A DNA stretch of 64,000 nt from Bombyx mori (Eukaryota > Arthropoda > Insecta > Lepidoptera > Bombycidae), in the NCBI RefSeq assembly GCF_030269925.1, contig NC_085117.1, forward strand, positions 13,826,731 through 13,890,730, read 5' to 3'. Within the stretch, counting starts at the first letter, position 1; each line of letters opens with the position of its first letter. Shown here piece after piece: positions 1 through 10,775 of this stretch. Both the position numbers and the translations under genes were made by a program. Below the pieces are notes generated by a model. It saw nothing but the letters and a program-made list of their open reading frames with translations. It did not search any database and was not told the DNA's origin.

Positions 1-119
1 TCCAATATATATGATTGCTCTCACTCTGCGACACATGGTGCCAAATAACGTCGCATCGCGAGAGCATTGGTGTTGCAGGATTTCGACTGATGCATGACCA
101 CGACCACTCTGTCAAGATT

Positions 120-262
120 ATACGACTAGGAAGAAGAAGATAAAAACATCCAGACAAAAACGCACCTGTTCATCACTCGAATGTTAGCACGACGTGGGAA
201 TCGAACGACCTTCCGCGCAACTGTCAGGGGCGCTAACTACTTCATCCTTGGATCAGTCATTC
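120..262 (-). repeat. tRNA-headed SINE (non-Bm1), minus orientation
   Basis: On the minus strand this stretch has a tRNA-like head: an A-box-like TAGTTAGCGCC followed by a B-box-like CGTTCGATTCCC. Downstream comes GTCTGGATGTTTTTATC. The same order (TAGTTAGCACC, GGTTCGATTTCC, GTCTGGGTGTTTATTATC) recurs at 46212-46395 on the plus strand, so these are two copies of one tRNA-derived SINE family. The family is not Bm1, whose head is different. The 3' boundary is uncertain. Confidence 0.55.
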
Positions 263-265
263 ATA

Positions 266-1867
266 AAATAATCATAAGACTCTTATCATTAGGATCCCGT
301 TCAATTATCGCCTAAGTTTTTGTATTCTCTGAAGTCAACAGATACGCTTTTGTACGGGCTTACACTTTCGACTTCTATTATTATATTTCCATCACCAGTC
401 TCTTAAAATTTCTGTACATACATTTTTCTGTTTTTCTATCGATTTCGATTCAAAATACTTTCTTTATAGACTACTTTTGGTACTAAGATTAGTAACTTCT
501 AATCTATTATAGATGATCCATAAGTTCTAAAATGAATCTAATATCTCAGCTAAGATCAAAGAACCTTTCTCTTGGTAGAAATACGTTTTTTAGCGAGAAT
601 GTGAAAATAATTTCGGTTCACGTTTGAGTGTTCTGAAATAACTTCTAAACTAAATTTCACAAAAGAATATCCATGGTCTTTGAAATATCATGCTGGTGTT
701 CATTTTGAATTGTATCTTTTGAATTGAAAATTAAATTCAAAGAGCTCTTTGTCTTTATAGTCGCAGTACTGAAACAGAATTTAAAACTTTGACGCTACAT
801 ACTTAAAAGAATGTAAAAAAAAAACAATTTTGCATTTTAAAAGGTAAGCAGAGTCAAGTTACAAAATATTGATCGAGATACTTTAATGGATTTTTAAAAA
901 AGGGAGGAAATATATATCTCTAAATTATGGTTTTTATCTTTCCACTAATATTTTCGAATTGAATATCGACTGTGTGATTAATGTCACATGTTATTTACAT
1001 TTGCTTTGTAAACGAGTTGATATTCAAGTGTGTTGATTTTTTATTTTATTATTTTTCAAAGAGCTCACGTTTCACTTGGTTTTAGGTGATTCGAGGGCCC
1101 ATGGCCGCTCCTCTTCATGATATGTCTGCAAAATATCAATTGTGTTACAAATATAAAAAGTTATCAATTGCCACAAATACTTCGTATTTTACTGAGATAT
1201 TGAACGATTCAATTCGAAGATACATCCATGGCTGGTTGAGATCTACCTCGAAAGGTTAATAATAGGTAAAATCGTTGTCTCTATAAAGAGTTTTCTCAGG
1301 CTTTTGACTATTAAACTAGTTTTGCTTGACTCTGAACTAAAATTTCGCAGAGCAAATAAAACTTTAACTACAAAACTAAAAACGAGGTCGCTATTGTACA
1401 GGTCATAAATTACATGGATTTTATTTTCGAGTCTGAATCACGTCTGTCTGGAAACTGCTTTGAATCGAGCTCAAAATATAATTTAAAAGTGTAGGCGGCG
1501 GCAACGCAAAACGTTCAAAATAAATAACTGAAAACTTTTTCAATTTCATCCCCCGATCCACAAATTGTGTTTTGCGTTTGAGTAAATCGGGAAATGAATA
1601 ACAAATTTCGACTCCCGAAATCAAGGGAAGGAAATTAATTGCGTTTCTTGAGGCTCGTTTGACACCATACCTTATTATATAATAGTTTCGTGCGAAGTTT
1701 CATGACATAATAATTTTAATGTTTTTTACTTAGAGGAAGAACTACTAAAAAAATTATATTGGAGAAGTATAAGTACTGCTGACGTTGTCCAGCCAATTTG
1801 ATCTGTCTATAACAATTTGAACGACCCGTGTATTTTCAAAATATCTACAATACAACAATATAACTTT
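266..1867. other. AT-rich stretch, nothing recognised
   Basis: Both strands are dense in stops. I see no coding frame with conserved character, no recognisable repeat and no RNA gene. The longest frame (1421-1624, minus) has no motif. Confidence 0.5.
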
Positions 1868-2121
1868 TACTGGTGGTAGGATGTCTTGTGAGTCGGCACG
1901 CGTAGGTACCACCACCCTGCCTACTTCTTCCGTGAAGCAGTAATGCATTTTGGTTTGAAGGGTGGGGCGGCTGTTGTACTGTAAAAACTGAGACCTTAGA
2001 ACTCATGTCTCAAGATGGGTGGCGACATTTAGTATTTAGGTTGTGGATATCTATGGGCTCCGGTAACCACTTAACACCAGGTGAGCCGTGAGCTCATCCA
2101 TCCATCTAAGCAATAAAAAAA
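1868..2121 (+). repeat. Bm1 SINE, 5'-truncated
   Basis: The copy runs from tactggtggtagg to the Bm1 3' end ccatctaagcaat followed by an A-run, so it is in sense orientation and lacks the tRNA-derived head. It is diverged from the younger copies (for example at 52042). A possible target duplication, atacaaca, occurs at 1850-1857 and 2121-2128, but 10 bases separate the left copy from the recognisable SINE start. Confidence 0.85.
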
Positions 2122-2518
2122 TACAACAGATTTGTAGAACAACAGTAAGCTTATTAGACTCAGGGCGAGCTCTTTGAGTCTCCATTTTTCCCACCTAGTC
2201 CTTTAATGGCAATAGGTCACAGGTAATAAGCAAATGCAATAATTTTTGAGAGGTCATCGAGAAAGTATCAAATTTCACATTGCATGATCACGTCAGATTG
2301 TCGCTAATTTGCTCAGAATTTTAAATTTTTAGTTCTAACGCGATCGACGTATCGTGTGACAACCCTTGCTGTCCTTGAAACTGGAACTGTTTCGCGGTAG
2401 AAATAGGGAGAATGAGGAATAGAAATAGTCCTTGTCCGTTCGGCCATACAATACTCCAACACCAGTAAAATATTTTAAAAGACTGTGTGCAATATTTCGA
2501 AGCTAAGAACGAAGTTCA

Positions 2519-2740
2519 TCACTGATTTCGGCACATCGAGCAGACTACGCGATCTGTATTATCTGCAGCCTCGACAAATAGGGATGGGTAAACAATTATT
2601 TCGTATTGTACAGTAATCACGTATCGACAATGTTGGCATAATCCAACCGGCACATCCACGCTGTCCACTTTTGAATATTCAACGATTATTAATTCGGTTT
2701 CCATGGGCGGTTTCCATACATCGATTCGATTCCGGTTCAT
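2519..2740 (-). CDS. Candidate small protein with two CxxC pairs
   Basis: A 73-codon ATG-initiated frame on the minus strand. I do not recognise the protein. It is hydrophilic at the N-terminus and carries CQHC around residue 35 and CSMC close to the C-terminus, a spacing that could bind zinc or form disulphides. Codon use is less AT-extreme than the surrounding DNA and the frame overlaps no repeat I recognise. Against it: it is short, no homologous family comes to mind, and neither a poly-A signal nor splice sites clearly frame it. It could be an exon of a larger gene, a remnant of a mobile element, or chance. Confidence 0.25.
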   Translation of the reverse strand: MNRNRIDVWKPPMETELIIVEYSKVDSVDVPVGLCQHCRYVITVQYEIIVYPSLFVEAADNTDRVVCSMCRNQ

Positions 2741-3324
2741 TTGTCAGTTAACACGTGAGTGAAGTTGTTTTGTCGTTCATTACGATCGCTTGTTGGGGCC
2801 GGCAGTAATTGTGATTTGTGGTGTCAGTGAATATTGCTGCTTCTGCATGCTTGGAAACTTTTAGGGTGCGTACGCGGGAAATGGCTAAGTAATCGCCGGA
2901 GCCATTATAGTCACTATCACGTGTCAATAAAGCGTGAATGCTGTTTGCTGTTCACGCCGAGATATGAAGTCTCGTATTGGATTGTATTAACGCCGGGTCC
3001 ATCATACAAACCGATGTTCTCATGTATGAAATAAGTTCAGTGCTGATTTAGTACAGTGTGCTTGTAGTGATTGTAAATTAAAAATATCTGCTTAACATAA
3101 AAAAAAATTTAATTTGCTTCAAAAACCATTTTAATGGCCGTACTAGATATTTTATAGTATTTTAAAAATAAAATATTTGTTCTTTCTAAAAAAAGGTTAA
3201 AAACAAAATATTTATTCCTGTGTTTAGTGCAATAGTTAAAGCCAAGAACCGCAACAACGATACAAAAATAGGATACGATTAAAAAAAAACAAATAAAAAA
3301 AATTGTGGACAACAGCCCATCTGA
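2741..3324. other. Intergenic, nothing recognised
   Basis: Moderately GC-rich at 2741-3000, then AT-rich with A-runs. No repeat family or coding frame could be supported here. Confidence 0.4.
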
Positions 3325-3510
3325 CTATAAGTGATTTCCGTTAGTGATGGATGTTGAGGTAAAGTCAAACCACTGCCCGTTGCTGAGGACTACTTTTAAG
3401 CTTCGTTTGAATACGGCATGGCTTAGTGCTTGGAGTATACCACGGAGGGGAGTCGATCCAAAGTCGAGGGCGAGGGAGACAAAAAATAGGTTAAAAATAT
3501 GAAAATTCAC
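3325..3510 (-). pseudogene. Possible LINE reverse transcriptase C-terminus remnant
   Basis: The minus-strand translation contains a stretch ending in a VFKRSLK-like segment. It resembles the end of the non-LTR reverse transcriptase frame at 5196-5423 (...FFKRGL), and the DNA is alignable in the stretch with cgtttgaa and accacggaggggag. It is much more diverged than the 5-kb copy. Assignment rests on short similarity only. Confidence 0.3.
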
Positions 3511-3569
3511 TGTCGATAAACGCAGTCGTTCCAAATGGTAAAGTGATTCGAATAATATTTTATACACGC

Positions 3570-4051
3570 ACTCAACATTGTTTTAAACATGAAATATTCA
3601 AAAATTATTATTGTAGCGAAAGAAAAAACGTTAAACCCATAATTAAAATGTCGGTTCATCGATTCCACGCCGGATATGGGTAACATGACCGTTGATTAGA
3701 CGTCGATTAAAATATGAATAATATGTTTTTTTTACGAACACTGTTATAATTTGAAGTGTTTTGTTTATAATGTGCTCGATAAAAAAAAATTCGGCTCGAA
3801 CATGCATGAATATTTTAATTTGTTATTGTTCTCTGATGATTCATAAATAAAAGTAAAAATAATCTTTACGGAAAAATGGATGGACGAATACGCTTAATGA
3901 ATGAAAAAGCTTACGTTTTTTGCGTAAGTTAGTAACTAATCCTGTATTGTCCCTGCATCACCGGGTCACCTCTGTTACGACAAAACAATTAAGGAAACTT
4001 ACAGAAAGAAAACATTTATTAACAAACTAAATAATTATTACAACCTTTGAA
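3570..4051. other. AT-rich spacer
   Basis: No coding frame or repeat recognised. Confidence 0.4.
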
Positions 4052-4303
4052 CCTGTCGCTTGCGACGAAGGGCTCGACGAGCGAATTAACCCACAACTTA
4101 ACACAGCCCACTGAGTTTCTCGCCGGAACTTCTCAGTGGGTCGCGTTTCGGATCCGGTAGTAGATTCTGCGAAGCATTGCTCTTGCTAGGGCCAGTGTTG
4201 GCAACACTCCAGTTTGAGCCCCGTGAGCTTACCTACACGTTAGGTTGAAGCTGAAATAGCCTCTCCAGGCTATCAGCATAGGTAGGAATAAAAAAATAAA
4301 AAA
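4052..4303 (+). repeat. Jockey-like LINE 3' end
   Basis: This 5'-truncated piece reads through ccactgagtttctcgccgg, cggatccggtagtagattc and gagccccgtgagctt to an A-rich tail. The same 3'-UTR blocks lie downstream of a jockey-type reverse transcriptase frame at 55399-55890 (minus), which identifies the family and the orientation. Other copies are at 17470, 24286, 27350, 30395 and 47400, all in plus orientation. Confidence 0.75.
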
Positions 4304-4829
4304 TTACGACTTTGTTTGTGGCAAACAAAATTCTAGGATAACGGAACTATACATATTATATGTTACTATATACTATATGCTATATACTATACAAGCAATG
4401 AGAACTATAGAAACTATAACACAGGTCTTTCTACAAATATTTTCTTGTATTTCTTACGTAAAAATCATTTTCGAATTCCAACGGAAAACAAGAAGCTACA
4501 ACCTGCGAAATTTTGACAAATTATACAATAATATCCAACGTTATCCAGCGTTTATTGTAATTTGGAGGGTCATATTTTATTTCTGAAGGGAAATAAGCAC
4601 GAAATAACCACAAAAGTACACGGAAAAGAGGATCTCGATCTACCAACTGGTTTGTTACCTCTTACCAACACAGCCAGCTAAATGCACACCTTTGTTACAT
4701 GACAAATGGTTGGTATAATAATGATGCGGGTATTTCCTTATTTGAATTTCTCACACAACAAACGAGCTACGACACGATATGCGAATTGTGGGCAACAAAT
4801 GAATCCATTAATTTCTATAAGCTGTTTCC

Positions 4830-4853
4830 GTGTGTGTGTGTGTGTGTGTGTGT
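4830..4853. repeat. (GT)n microsatellite
   Basis: About 12 uninterrupted GT units. Confidence 0.95.
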
Positions 4854-5066
4854 TTGAAAAGCCCATTTTTGATGAGTCTGATGTTTGCGCGAAGTAAATG
4901 GAAATTTTCGTGTAGTCACGTTATTGTTTCTAAATTGATGATCAAAAAATTATAGTCATTGATAGAATCATAAATGTGTAGAATAGGGATCGCAGCGCAT
5001 AAAATAAAACTTCCCTTGTTCCAAAATCTTCTCTTTTAATAATAATTAATAATTAACACTTTTATT

Positions 5067-5423
5067 ATGTTTTTTTTTGTTGCCCTTGTAGGCAGACGAG
5101 CATATGGCCCACCTGATGATGAGTGGTTACCGTCGCCCGTGGACTTCAGCAATGCCAGGGGCAGAGCCAAGCCGCTGCCTACCGCTTAATACTCTCTACA
5201 AGCCTCGTTTGAAGAAGGACATGTCATAACCCTCGGGAAACACCGTGGAGGGGAGCTCATTCCATAGCCGGATGGTACGTGGCAAAAAATACCTCTGGAG
5301 ACGTACTGTGGATGACCGCAGTGGCTCCAGGTAGTATGGATGAACTCTACTCCGGTGGCGGGCGGTGCGATGGTAAAAACAAGATGCCGGTATCAATCGG
5401 TATCGGTCTTGCTCATTTTTCAA
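5067..5423 (-). pseudogene. CR1/L2-like LINE 3' end with reverse transcriptase C-terminus
   Basis: The minus strand encodes the last part of a non-LTR retrotransposon ORF2, including RTARHRSRVHPYYLEPLRSS and TIRLWNELPSTVFPEGYDM, the usual end of lepidopteran LINE polyproteins. A TAG interrupts the frame just after FFKRGL. Beyond it the same frame continues with SGRQRLGSAPGIAEVHGRR to a second stop near 5131, so the first stop is probably a nonsense mutation. A poly-A tail (plus-strand T-run at about 5070) follows. The copy is 5'-truncated. The exact clade is uncertain. The same tail occurs at 6328, 9953 and 49142. Confidence 0.7.
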
Positions 5424-6327
5424 CCGTCCTCGCCATCTTCTAATACTCTGTCATTCTGTCTGTCATTCTCTTCTCCCTTTCTTTCCGTTTTCTCTCACTC
5501 ACATCTTAACGCTCCGTTCCACACTCTTTTCATACGTTCCGTTCATACCAATCCTACAAATATTTGATTAATTCGTACACTAATTAGTGATCCTAGCGTT
5601 GAATCAGGTCTATGTGGAAACTCGGAGGCAACAAAAAATGTCACTATAAATATCTAGTATTCAGATAACTTGATTGTATTAAAACATTAAATCGTATCAC
5701 ACTTAACGATACGACATATCGTGTGTATGTAGTAGTTTGCAAGTTAAATTTGGACTCAACGGCCAGTGACCAGACGACCTAGTTGGAGCCAGCAAATGCG
5801 AATGTTTGAAAACACATTCTAAGTTCAGTAATTTCATTATGTAGCTAAAAAGAAATTGATTAAATTGCGAGTTTTAATCGAAAAGATTAGTCGAATTTTT
5901 CTAGTTTAAATAAAATTTTTGGTTTTAATTTTTTTATTGCCCTAGTATATTGAGCTCACGACCTCTTAGCATTAAATGAACCCACCACCTATCGTGAGAC
6001 ATGAGGGGGATCGCATGGCAGAAATATCAGTTAAATTGATACTTACGCGAACCTAAATACTCCACTGATGATTACATATTGTAAATTTTGCGAGATTGAT
6101 TTTTATTAAAAAACGTCAATTATAAAACCCTAATCACAAACTGTAAATTTCAATTATACGTTTATAATAATATTATTATAAATTTCAATTGCGTACCACG
6201 CTGTGTAAACGAATGCCATACGATAAATAAATAAATAATTATAATTATCTAAATCTATTTTATTGAAACTTTACTTTCAGATACAAATTTTGAAATGATA
6301 AATGAAGCCTATTTGAATTAATTTTTA
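5424..6327. other. AT-rich stretch, nothing recognised
   Basis: Contains a pyrimidine-rich patch (5430-5530) and short A/T runs, but no supported gene, RNA or named repeat. Confidence 0.4.
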
Positions 6328-6440
6328 ATTTTTATTTATTGCCCTTATAGACGAGTATACGGGCTACCTAATGGTGAGTGGTTATCGTCGCTCATGGACA
6401 TCAGCATTGCCAGAGGGCAGAGCCAAGCCGCTGCGACAGT
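6328..6440 (-). repeat. LINE 3' tail, same family as 5067
   Basis: Reads ttattgccctta...gagtggttatcgtcgc...catcagcattgccag...agccaagccgctgc, matching the 3' UTR of the LINE at 5067-5423 in the same orientation. Only about 110 bp remain. Confidence 0.7.
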
Positions 6441-6571
6441 GAAATGTACTCGCTGGTTCCAAATACCAGCAATATATACATTTTCAGTCTGAACACAAGG
6501 TTACACCGTAAACTTGTTTGACACACGCTTACCGCACAATAGCTGTTGTATGAATTCATGCATGATGTGTT

Positions 6572-6573
<2 letters not shown>

Positions 6574-6620
<47 letters not shown>
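6574..6620. repeat. (TC)n microsatellite
   Basis: About 23 uninterrupted TC units. Confidence 0.98.
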
Positions 6621-6622
<2 letters not shown>

Positions 6623-7380
6623 TTATCCCTAGAGAGTTCGAAAAAAGCTAAATTTCAAGCAACTTGCGTATGTACAGTACGTAGTATTTTAGTAGTGTCA
6701 TAGTTTACAAATTTTAAATAATTGGTATTTGTTAAAAAATGTCGTTAAGTATGATAAAATTCTAGTACTTGGAGATTAAAATATTGTCCGCTTTTGCACG
6801 TTTAAACAGTTTGATTTATTGTTACGACTAGTTTATTTTTATTGTAAAGGAAATGATTGGGTCATTCGTCAATCCAATTAAAATTTAGATACTGCTATCA
6901 AGATGGGTGGTGGCATCCTACATTATTATTAAATATTTAGTACCTAGTGATCTGTTACGATTTCATGAACTTCTTTTTCTATTTAGGTCTATCAAAACAA
7001 TTTCTTTATAATAAGTTATGATGCATCATTGAAAACGTTGGGCCAAATGATGGGTCAACATTCTATAATCAAATATTTGGATACAATTTTATATTTGGTT
7101 GAAAAAGCCATTAGTAATCGGAATCACAACAATGTTTCTAATTACTTTCAGTATATTGATATTGTACAATGATTATTAGATAACATAGCACTTTAAAACA
7201 GCTGCTGAATTAATGCAAAATTCAACGGCAAGCAATTATAACAACGTCGTAGCTACAGATTTAAAAATTCCAGTACAATGACTGCACAAAAGTGCAAAGA
7301 AAGCTTGCACAAAGAGATTTGAAAGCATCCGTAGCTTGGATACAGCTTTGGACTGCAAATTACTACTGAGATAAACAGAG
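6621..7380. other. AT-rich region upstream of the 7.5-kb gene
   Basis: No coding frame or repeat recognised; any distal regulatory sequence of the gene at 7528 would lie here but none is identifiable by eye. Confidence 0.35.
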
Positions 7381-7527
7381 GCTAGGTTCCGCGGCGCGTC
7401 GTCTACGCCAGTTCGTAGCGGCACCACGTAGAGAGCGGACGCCCTCAGCGGCTCGTAGCGACCGAGTGCTACGCCAGCGCGTTATGGGACGACTAGTGTG
7501 CGTTCGCAAAAGTAAACAAATAGTGAT
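7381..7527 (+). promoter_or_regulatory. GC-rich probable promoter/5' leader
   Basis: About 147 bp with clear GC enrichment and many CpG in an otherwise AT-rich window. It contains repeated cgtagcg/gctacgcc words (ttcgtagcgg, ctcgtagcga, gtgctacgcca). It ends at the ATG of the 173-codon gene. No TATA box is obvious. An in-frame TGA precedes the ATG by only a few codons, so the start is well defined if the leader is unspliced. Confidence 0.45.
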
Positions 7528-8049
7528 ATGAGTTGTACGTCCCCGAGCACTGTGTTCCGCCTGACTCTCCTGATATTAACTTTAATAGTTACGTGCACAT
7601 TCATAGCTAGTGTGGTGTGGTTATTGCGGACGCGCGCCTCGTCCGGACAATATGAGAATTATTACTTGTCGCGAATTAATATAAGCTCCGCGAAAACGGA
7701 CGGGGGTAACATCTCTACTGCGGCGCCTCAGTCCGATCATTACAAGGATCTGATAAAAATTGAAATAGCAATGCGTCGCGTCGAAGAAAACAGCAGACGG
7801 TTGAAGGAGTACACTAAATCTATACTTTGGGATAACAAGGATAAGTCTCTTTGGTGTGTTTTATTCAAAGAAAGTGAGAGAATGGACAAAGGGAGATTGG
7901 GCGGAAAACATCAGCAGTCCGTCGACGAAGAGTATATACGAAGCTTAAGGGAACAAAAAATGAGGGAGGCCTTGATACATCTAAGGCATCATGGGACGCA
8001 TCACCGCCGAAGACCGGATTCACTTCCGAATTTTCCATACATCAAATAA
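7528..8049 (+). CDS. Unknown small single-span membrane or secreted protein
   Basis: An intronless ATG frame of 173 codons, the best host-gene candidate in the window. Residues about 12-33 form one uncharged hydrophobic segment (LTLLILTLIVTCTFIASVVW region), followed by R34 and R36. This is either a signal anchor or an uncleaved signal peptide. Two N-glycosylation sequons, N51-I-S and N61-I-S, follow it and would fit a lumenal C-terminal part, although the arginines after the segment favour the opposite topology. Residues about 73-100 and 133-153 are charged and helix-prone (possible short coiled coils). The C-terminus is rich in His/Arg (HHGTHHRRRP). Codon use is balanced, unlike the AT-rich flanks. 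A GC-rich leader precedes it and AATAAA signals follow. I do not recognise the family, and further upstream exons cannot be excluded. Confidence 0.65.
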   Translation: MSCTSPSTVFRLTLLILTLIVTCTFIASVVWLLRTRASSGQYENYYLSRINISSAKTDGGNISTAAPQSDHYKDLIKIEIAMRRVEENSRRLKEYTKSILWDNKDKSLWCVLFKESERMDKGRLGGKHQQSVDEEYIRSLREQKMREALIHLRHHGTHHRRRPDSLPNFPYIK

Positions 8050-8153
8050 ATCGATAAAATCGTACGTTTCATATTTCAAAAAACGTAGTCTGATTTGGCA
8101 AGATTATTAATATAAAACATCGAGCATTCAGGATTTAACTTCATCGAATTGAT

Positions 8154-8303
8154 AATAAAACTTAATATTTATAATTGATGTGTTAATCGTTGAAGAATGT
8201 AAATATTTTGTATACCAGTAAACGTGTACCTAAATCACTATATTCAGTGTGTAAATATATGTATTTAATATGTATAAGTGTAAATACGCCACGGTTTAAT
8301 AAA
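8154..8303 (+). terminator. Candidate poly-A signals of the 7528 gene
   Basis: AATAAA hexamers occur at about 8154-8159 and 8298-8303, about 100 and 250 bp after the TAA of the 173-codon gene. The second is followed by a GT-containing stretch. Either could be used. Confidence 0.4.
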
Positions 8304-8514
8304 TGGTTCGTTGACTCCAAACAGTATTTGAATAAACCAAGGGAATTAATTTAATGTGTTTTTCATTTCGTTGAATACACTCTGAAAGCTCAATGAGTGT
8401 GTTGTCTCGAATTTATATGATTAATTTCTCATTCTTTTATACACATCATCATTACTCCAGACTTTTGAATTTATTCTGTATTGATTACTCTTGTTTTTAC
8501 GGCTTAGATTGTAA

Positions 8515-8806
8515 TCTATACTAATATTATAAAGCTGAAGAGTTCGTTTGTTTGATCGCGCTAATCTCAGGAACTACTCAGGAAAAATTCTTTTAGTGTT
8601 AGATAGCCCATTTATTGAGGAAGGCTATAGACTATATAACATCACGGTAAGACCAATACAAGCGGACCACCAATAAAGAATGTTTAAAAATAGAAGCTTG
8701 AAATAGCTCCTTACCATTCTATAATTCAAATGTATTTTCAAATTTAAAATGTAGCGTTATGCCAAAGTAATTATTCCACGCGGTCGGGGTCGCGGGCAAA
8801 AGCTAG
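8515..8806 (+). mobile_element. Helitron-like non-autonomous element (TTATAATATTAGTATAGA family)
   Basis: Begins A|TCTATACTAATATTATAAAG and ends GGGCAAAAGCTAG|T, 292 bp. Start TC, end CTAG and insertion between A and T are the Helitron rule. The interior (gcgctaatctcaggaacta; tattgaggaaggctataga) is a widespread lepidopteran repeat. A related copy lies at 13560-13774 on the other strand. No protein is encoded. Confidence 0.65.
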
Positions 8807-9009
8807 TTGTACTTTACTTTCACTAAATACAAGTATGTATTTATATGTACAAAGATCTTCCCAAAAAATTCAGTACTGCTTATTTTCATAACGACTTTAA
8901 ATGTGTAGAACATGTTATGATTGGTTTCAAAATGTTATTTAAAGAACTAATAATACCTCACAATATGAGATTATAATATTATTTTTTTAATTAATATACG
9001 GTATACACA

Positions 9010-9277
9010 TAGACATAGCACAGCGAATCAGCAATGGGTTGGACATAGTAGCCGGACAACCGATACCGATTACCCGTTGGGGTAAACGCGTACTTGAGTG
9101 GAGATTGCGAATTGGCAAAAGCAGGACGCCTTCAGGCTCGGTGGAGTGATGATCTGTGTAGGGTGGCTGGCAGGAGCTGGATGAGAGAAGCCGAGGATCG
9201 TGATCAGTGGCGTGCAATAGGAGAGACTTATGTCCAGCAGTGGACAGCTATAGGCTGATGATGATGATGATGATGAT
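9010..9277 (+). pseudogene. RTE-like LINE 3' end with (GAT)n tail
   Basis: The plus strand encodes the C-terminus of an RTE-type reverse transcriptase: TRWGKRVLEWRLRIGK, a frameshifted join, then RWSDDLCRVAGRSW and DRDQWRAIGETYVQQWTAIG followed by TGA. The stop leads straight into about seven GAT units (9256-9277), the short tandem tail usual for RTE elements instead of poly-A. 5'-truncated and frameshifted, so inactive. Confidence 0.75.
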
Positions 9278-9279
9278 AC

Positions 9280-9952
9280 GATGTTTATTTTTTATAATCC
9301 ATATTCAGAATAAGATACTTTTTTAAAGTGTGAATAAGAGAATAAGAAGTCGAATTTACGTTAATCGCTTTGAGGAGTTCTCTGACCAATTCTTTTTCAA
9401 TTGTTTTTCTAATTTTCTTCAGAAAATCAAATTACATTCTTGGAACAGAAATATCCACAAGATGTCTGTTTGTTTTCAAAAAAAAAAAAGAATAGCTACG
9501 TTAATTGTCTGGTCAGAGTCTTCTTCTTTTTCTCCACCTTATCCAACTAGGTGAGCTCGGCACAGCTAATTTTTCTCTTCCATTCTCTTCTATCAGCCGT
9601 CATCTCAACACTCCATCCATGTCTTCTTCGGTCGACCTCTTCCCCCTCTACCTTGCGCACATACTTTATTAATAGTGGAACAGTTCATCCACAGTACGTT
9701 TGCAGAGGTTTTTTTATCATGTACCATCAGACTTTGGAACTTTATTCTTTTATCTCCTAGTCACATGAATCTTCTCTCTACGCATCACATGTCTGGTCAG
9801 AGTACACATTGTTCTTATAAATTCTTATTTTGAACGCTTTGAGACAAAACGAATAATTCAGCGAACGACATTGTAACCATGCGTTTCAAAAGAGCATACG
9901 AAGGTGGGGTGGTTTTTTTATGTCCTTGATAAACAAACAATCATACGATCCA
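9280..9952. other. Repeat-derived spacer
   Basis: The pyrimidine-rich 9560-9660 stretch and gttcatccacagtacgtttg at 9684 onward resemble other LINE-associated sequence (compare the reverse transcriptase end encoded at 5196-5423), but too loosely for a firm call. No gene seen. Confidence 0.3.
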
Positions 9953-10022
9953 CTTGATAATTAGCGGTCACCGTCGCTTACGGACACTAGAAATGCCAGG
10001 AGCACTATCAAGCCGTTACCTA
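9953..10022 (-). repeat. LINE 3' tail fragment, same family as 5067
   Basis: agcggtcaccgtcgcttacg, aatgccaggagc and agccgttacctac align with the 3' UTR of the LINE at 5067 (gtggttaccgtcgcccgtgg, aatgccagggg, agccgctgcctacc). Confidence 0.5.
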
Positions 10023-10107
10023 CGTAATTTAAAGTATAATAAAGCTTCAATTTCAATTCATTCAGCGTATTTTGGCGTAAGCGACACATTAAATAATCCA
10101 AAAAAAA

Positions 10108-10128
10108 ATATATATATATATATATATA
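10108..10128. repeat. (TA)n microsatellite at element border
   Basis: TA run directly in front of the TC start of the Helitron-like element at 10129. Confidence 0.8.
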
Positions 10129-10417
10129 TCTATATATATATAAAAATGAATTGCTGTTCGTTAGTCTCGTAAAACTCGAGAACGGCTGGACCGATTTGGC
10201 TAATTTTGGTCTTGAATTATTTGTCGAAGTCCAGAGAAGGTTTAAAAGGTAGATAAATATGAAAATACTCGGAATTAAATAAAAATAACAATTTTGTTTT
10301 TCCTTTTGTGTCCCCCGTAGGACGGATTCCTTTTGTTTGTTTTAAGTTTATTTTAAACAAAAGTTTAGGTCTTTTATTTATCGATTGAGGCACTACGAAG
10401 TCTGCCGGGTCAGTTAG
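10129..10417 (+). mobile_element. Helitron-like element, ~290-bp family
   Basis: Begins TCTATATATATAAAAATGAA and ends GCCGGGTCAGTTAG, where the canonical CTAG has become TTAG. It has the family core gttcgttagtctcg, gaacggctggaccgattt, gtccagagaaggtttaaaag and gaggcactacgaagtctgcc. Nine copies of this family occur in the window. Non-coding. Confidence 0.65.
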
Positions 10418-10534
10418 TATTATATAAGAAAATTTGTGGACCCAAAGAAAGAATCGTAAGTCGCAGGAGTAATAGAGTAGGCTATAACAAAGATGAGTAG
10501 GTTAAAGTAGAGCTATAATCAAAACTACTTTTAA

Positions 10535-10775
10535 GGTTTTTTTTTGTTTTTATTGTTTAGATGGATGGACGAGTTCACGTGTTAAGTGGTTCCGTAGCTC
10601 ATACATATCAACAATGTAAATGTCGGCATCCCCCTTGAAATATGAGTTGTGTCTCGGTTTTTCCAGTACAACGGCTAATCCAACCTTCAAACCGAAAAGC
10701 ATGCTTCACAGCTGAAATAGGCAGGGTGGTATTACTTACCCGTGCGGGCTCACAATACGACCTACGACCGGATAA
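10535..10775 (-). repeat. Old, diverged Bm1 SINE
   Basis: T-run, ttattgtttagatggatggacgag, then gtgttaagtggtt, acaacggct, aaccgaaaagcatgcttcac and gcagggtggta. The order matches Bm1 read from the 3' end, with small internal losses and no tRNA-like head. Confidence 0.75.

Noticed and set aside
9551..9760. Serine-rich small open frame
   Set aside because: Low-complexity pyrimidine-rich DNA, partly similar to LINE sequence; no coding evidence.
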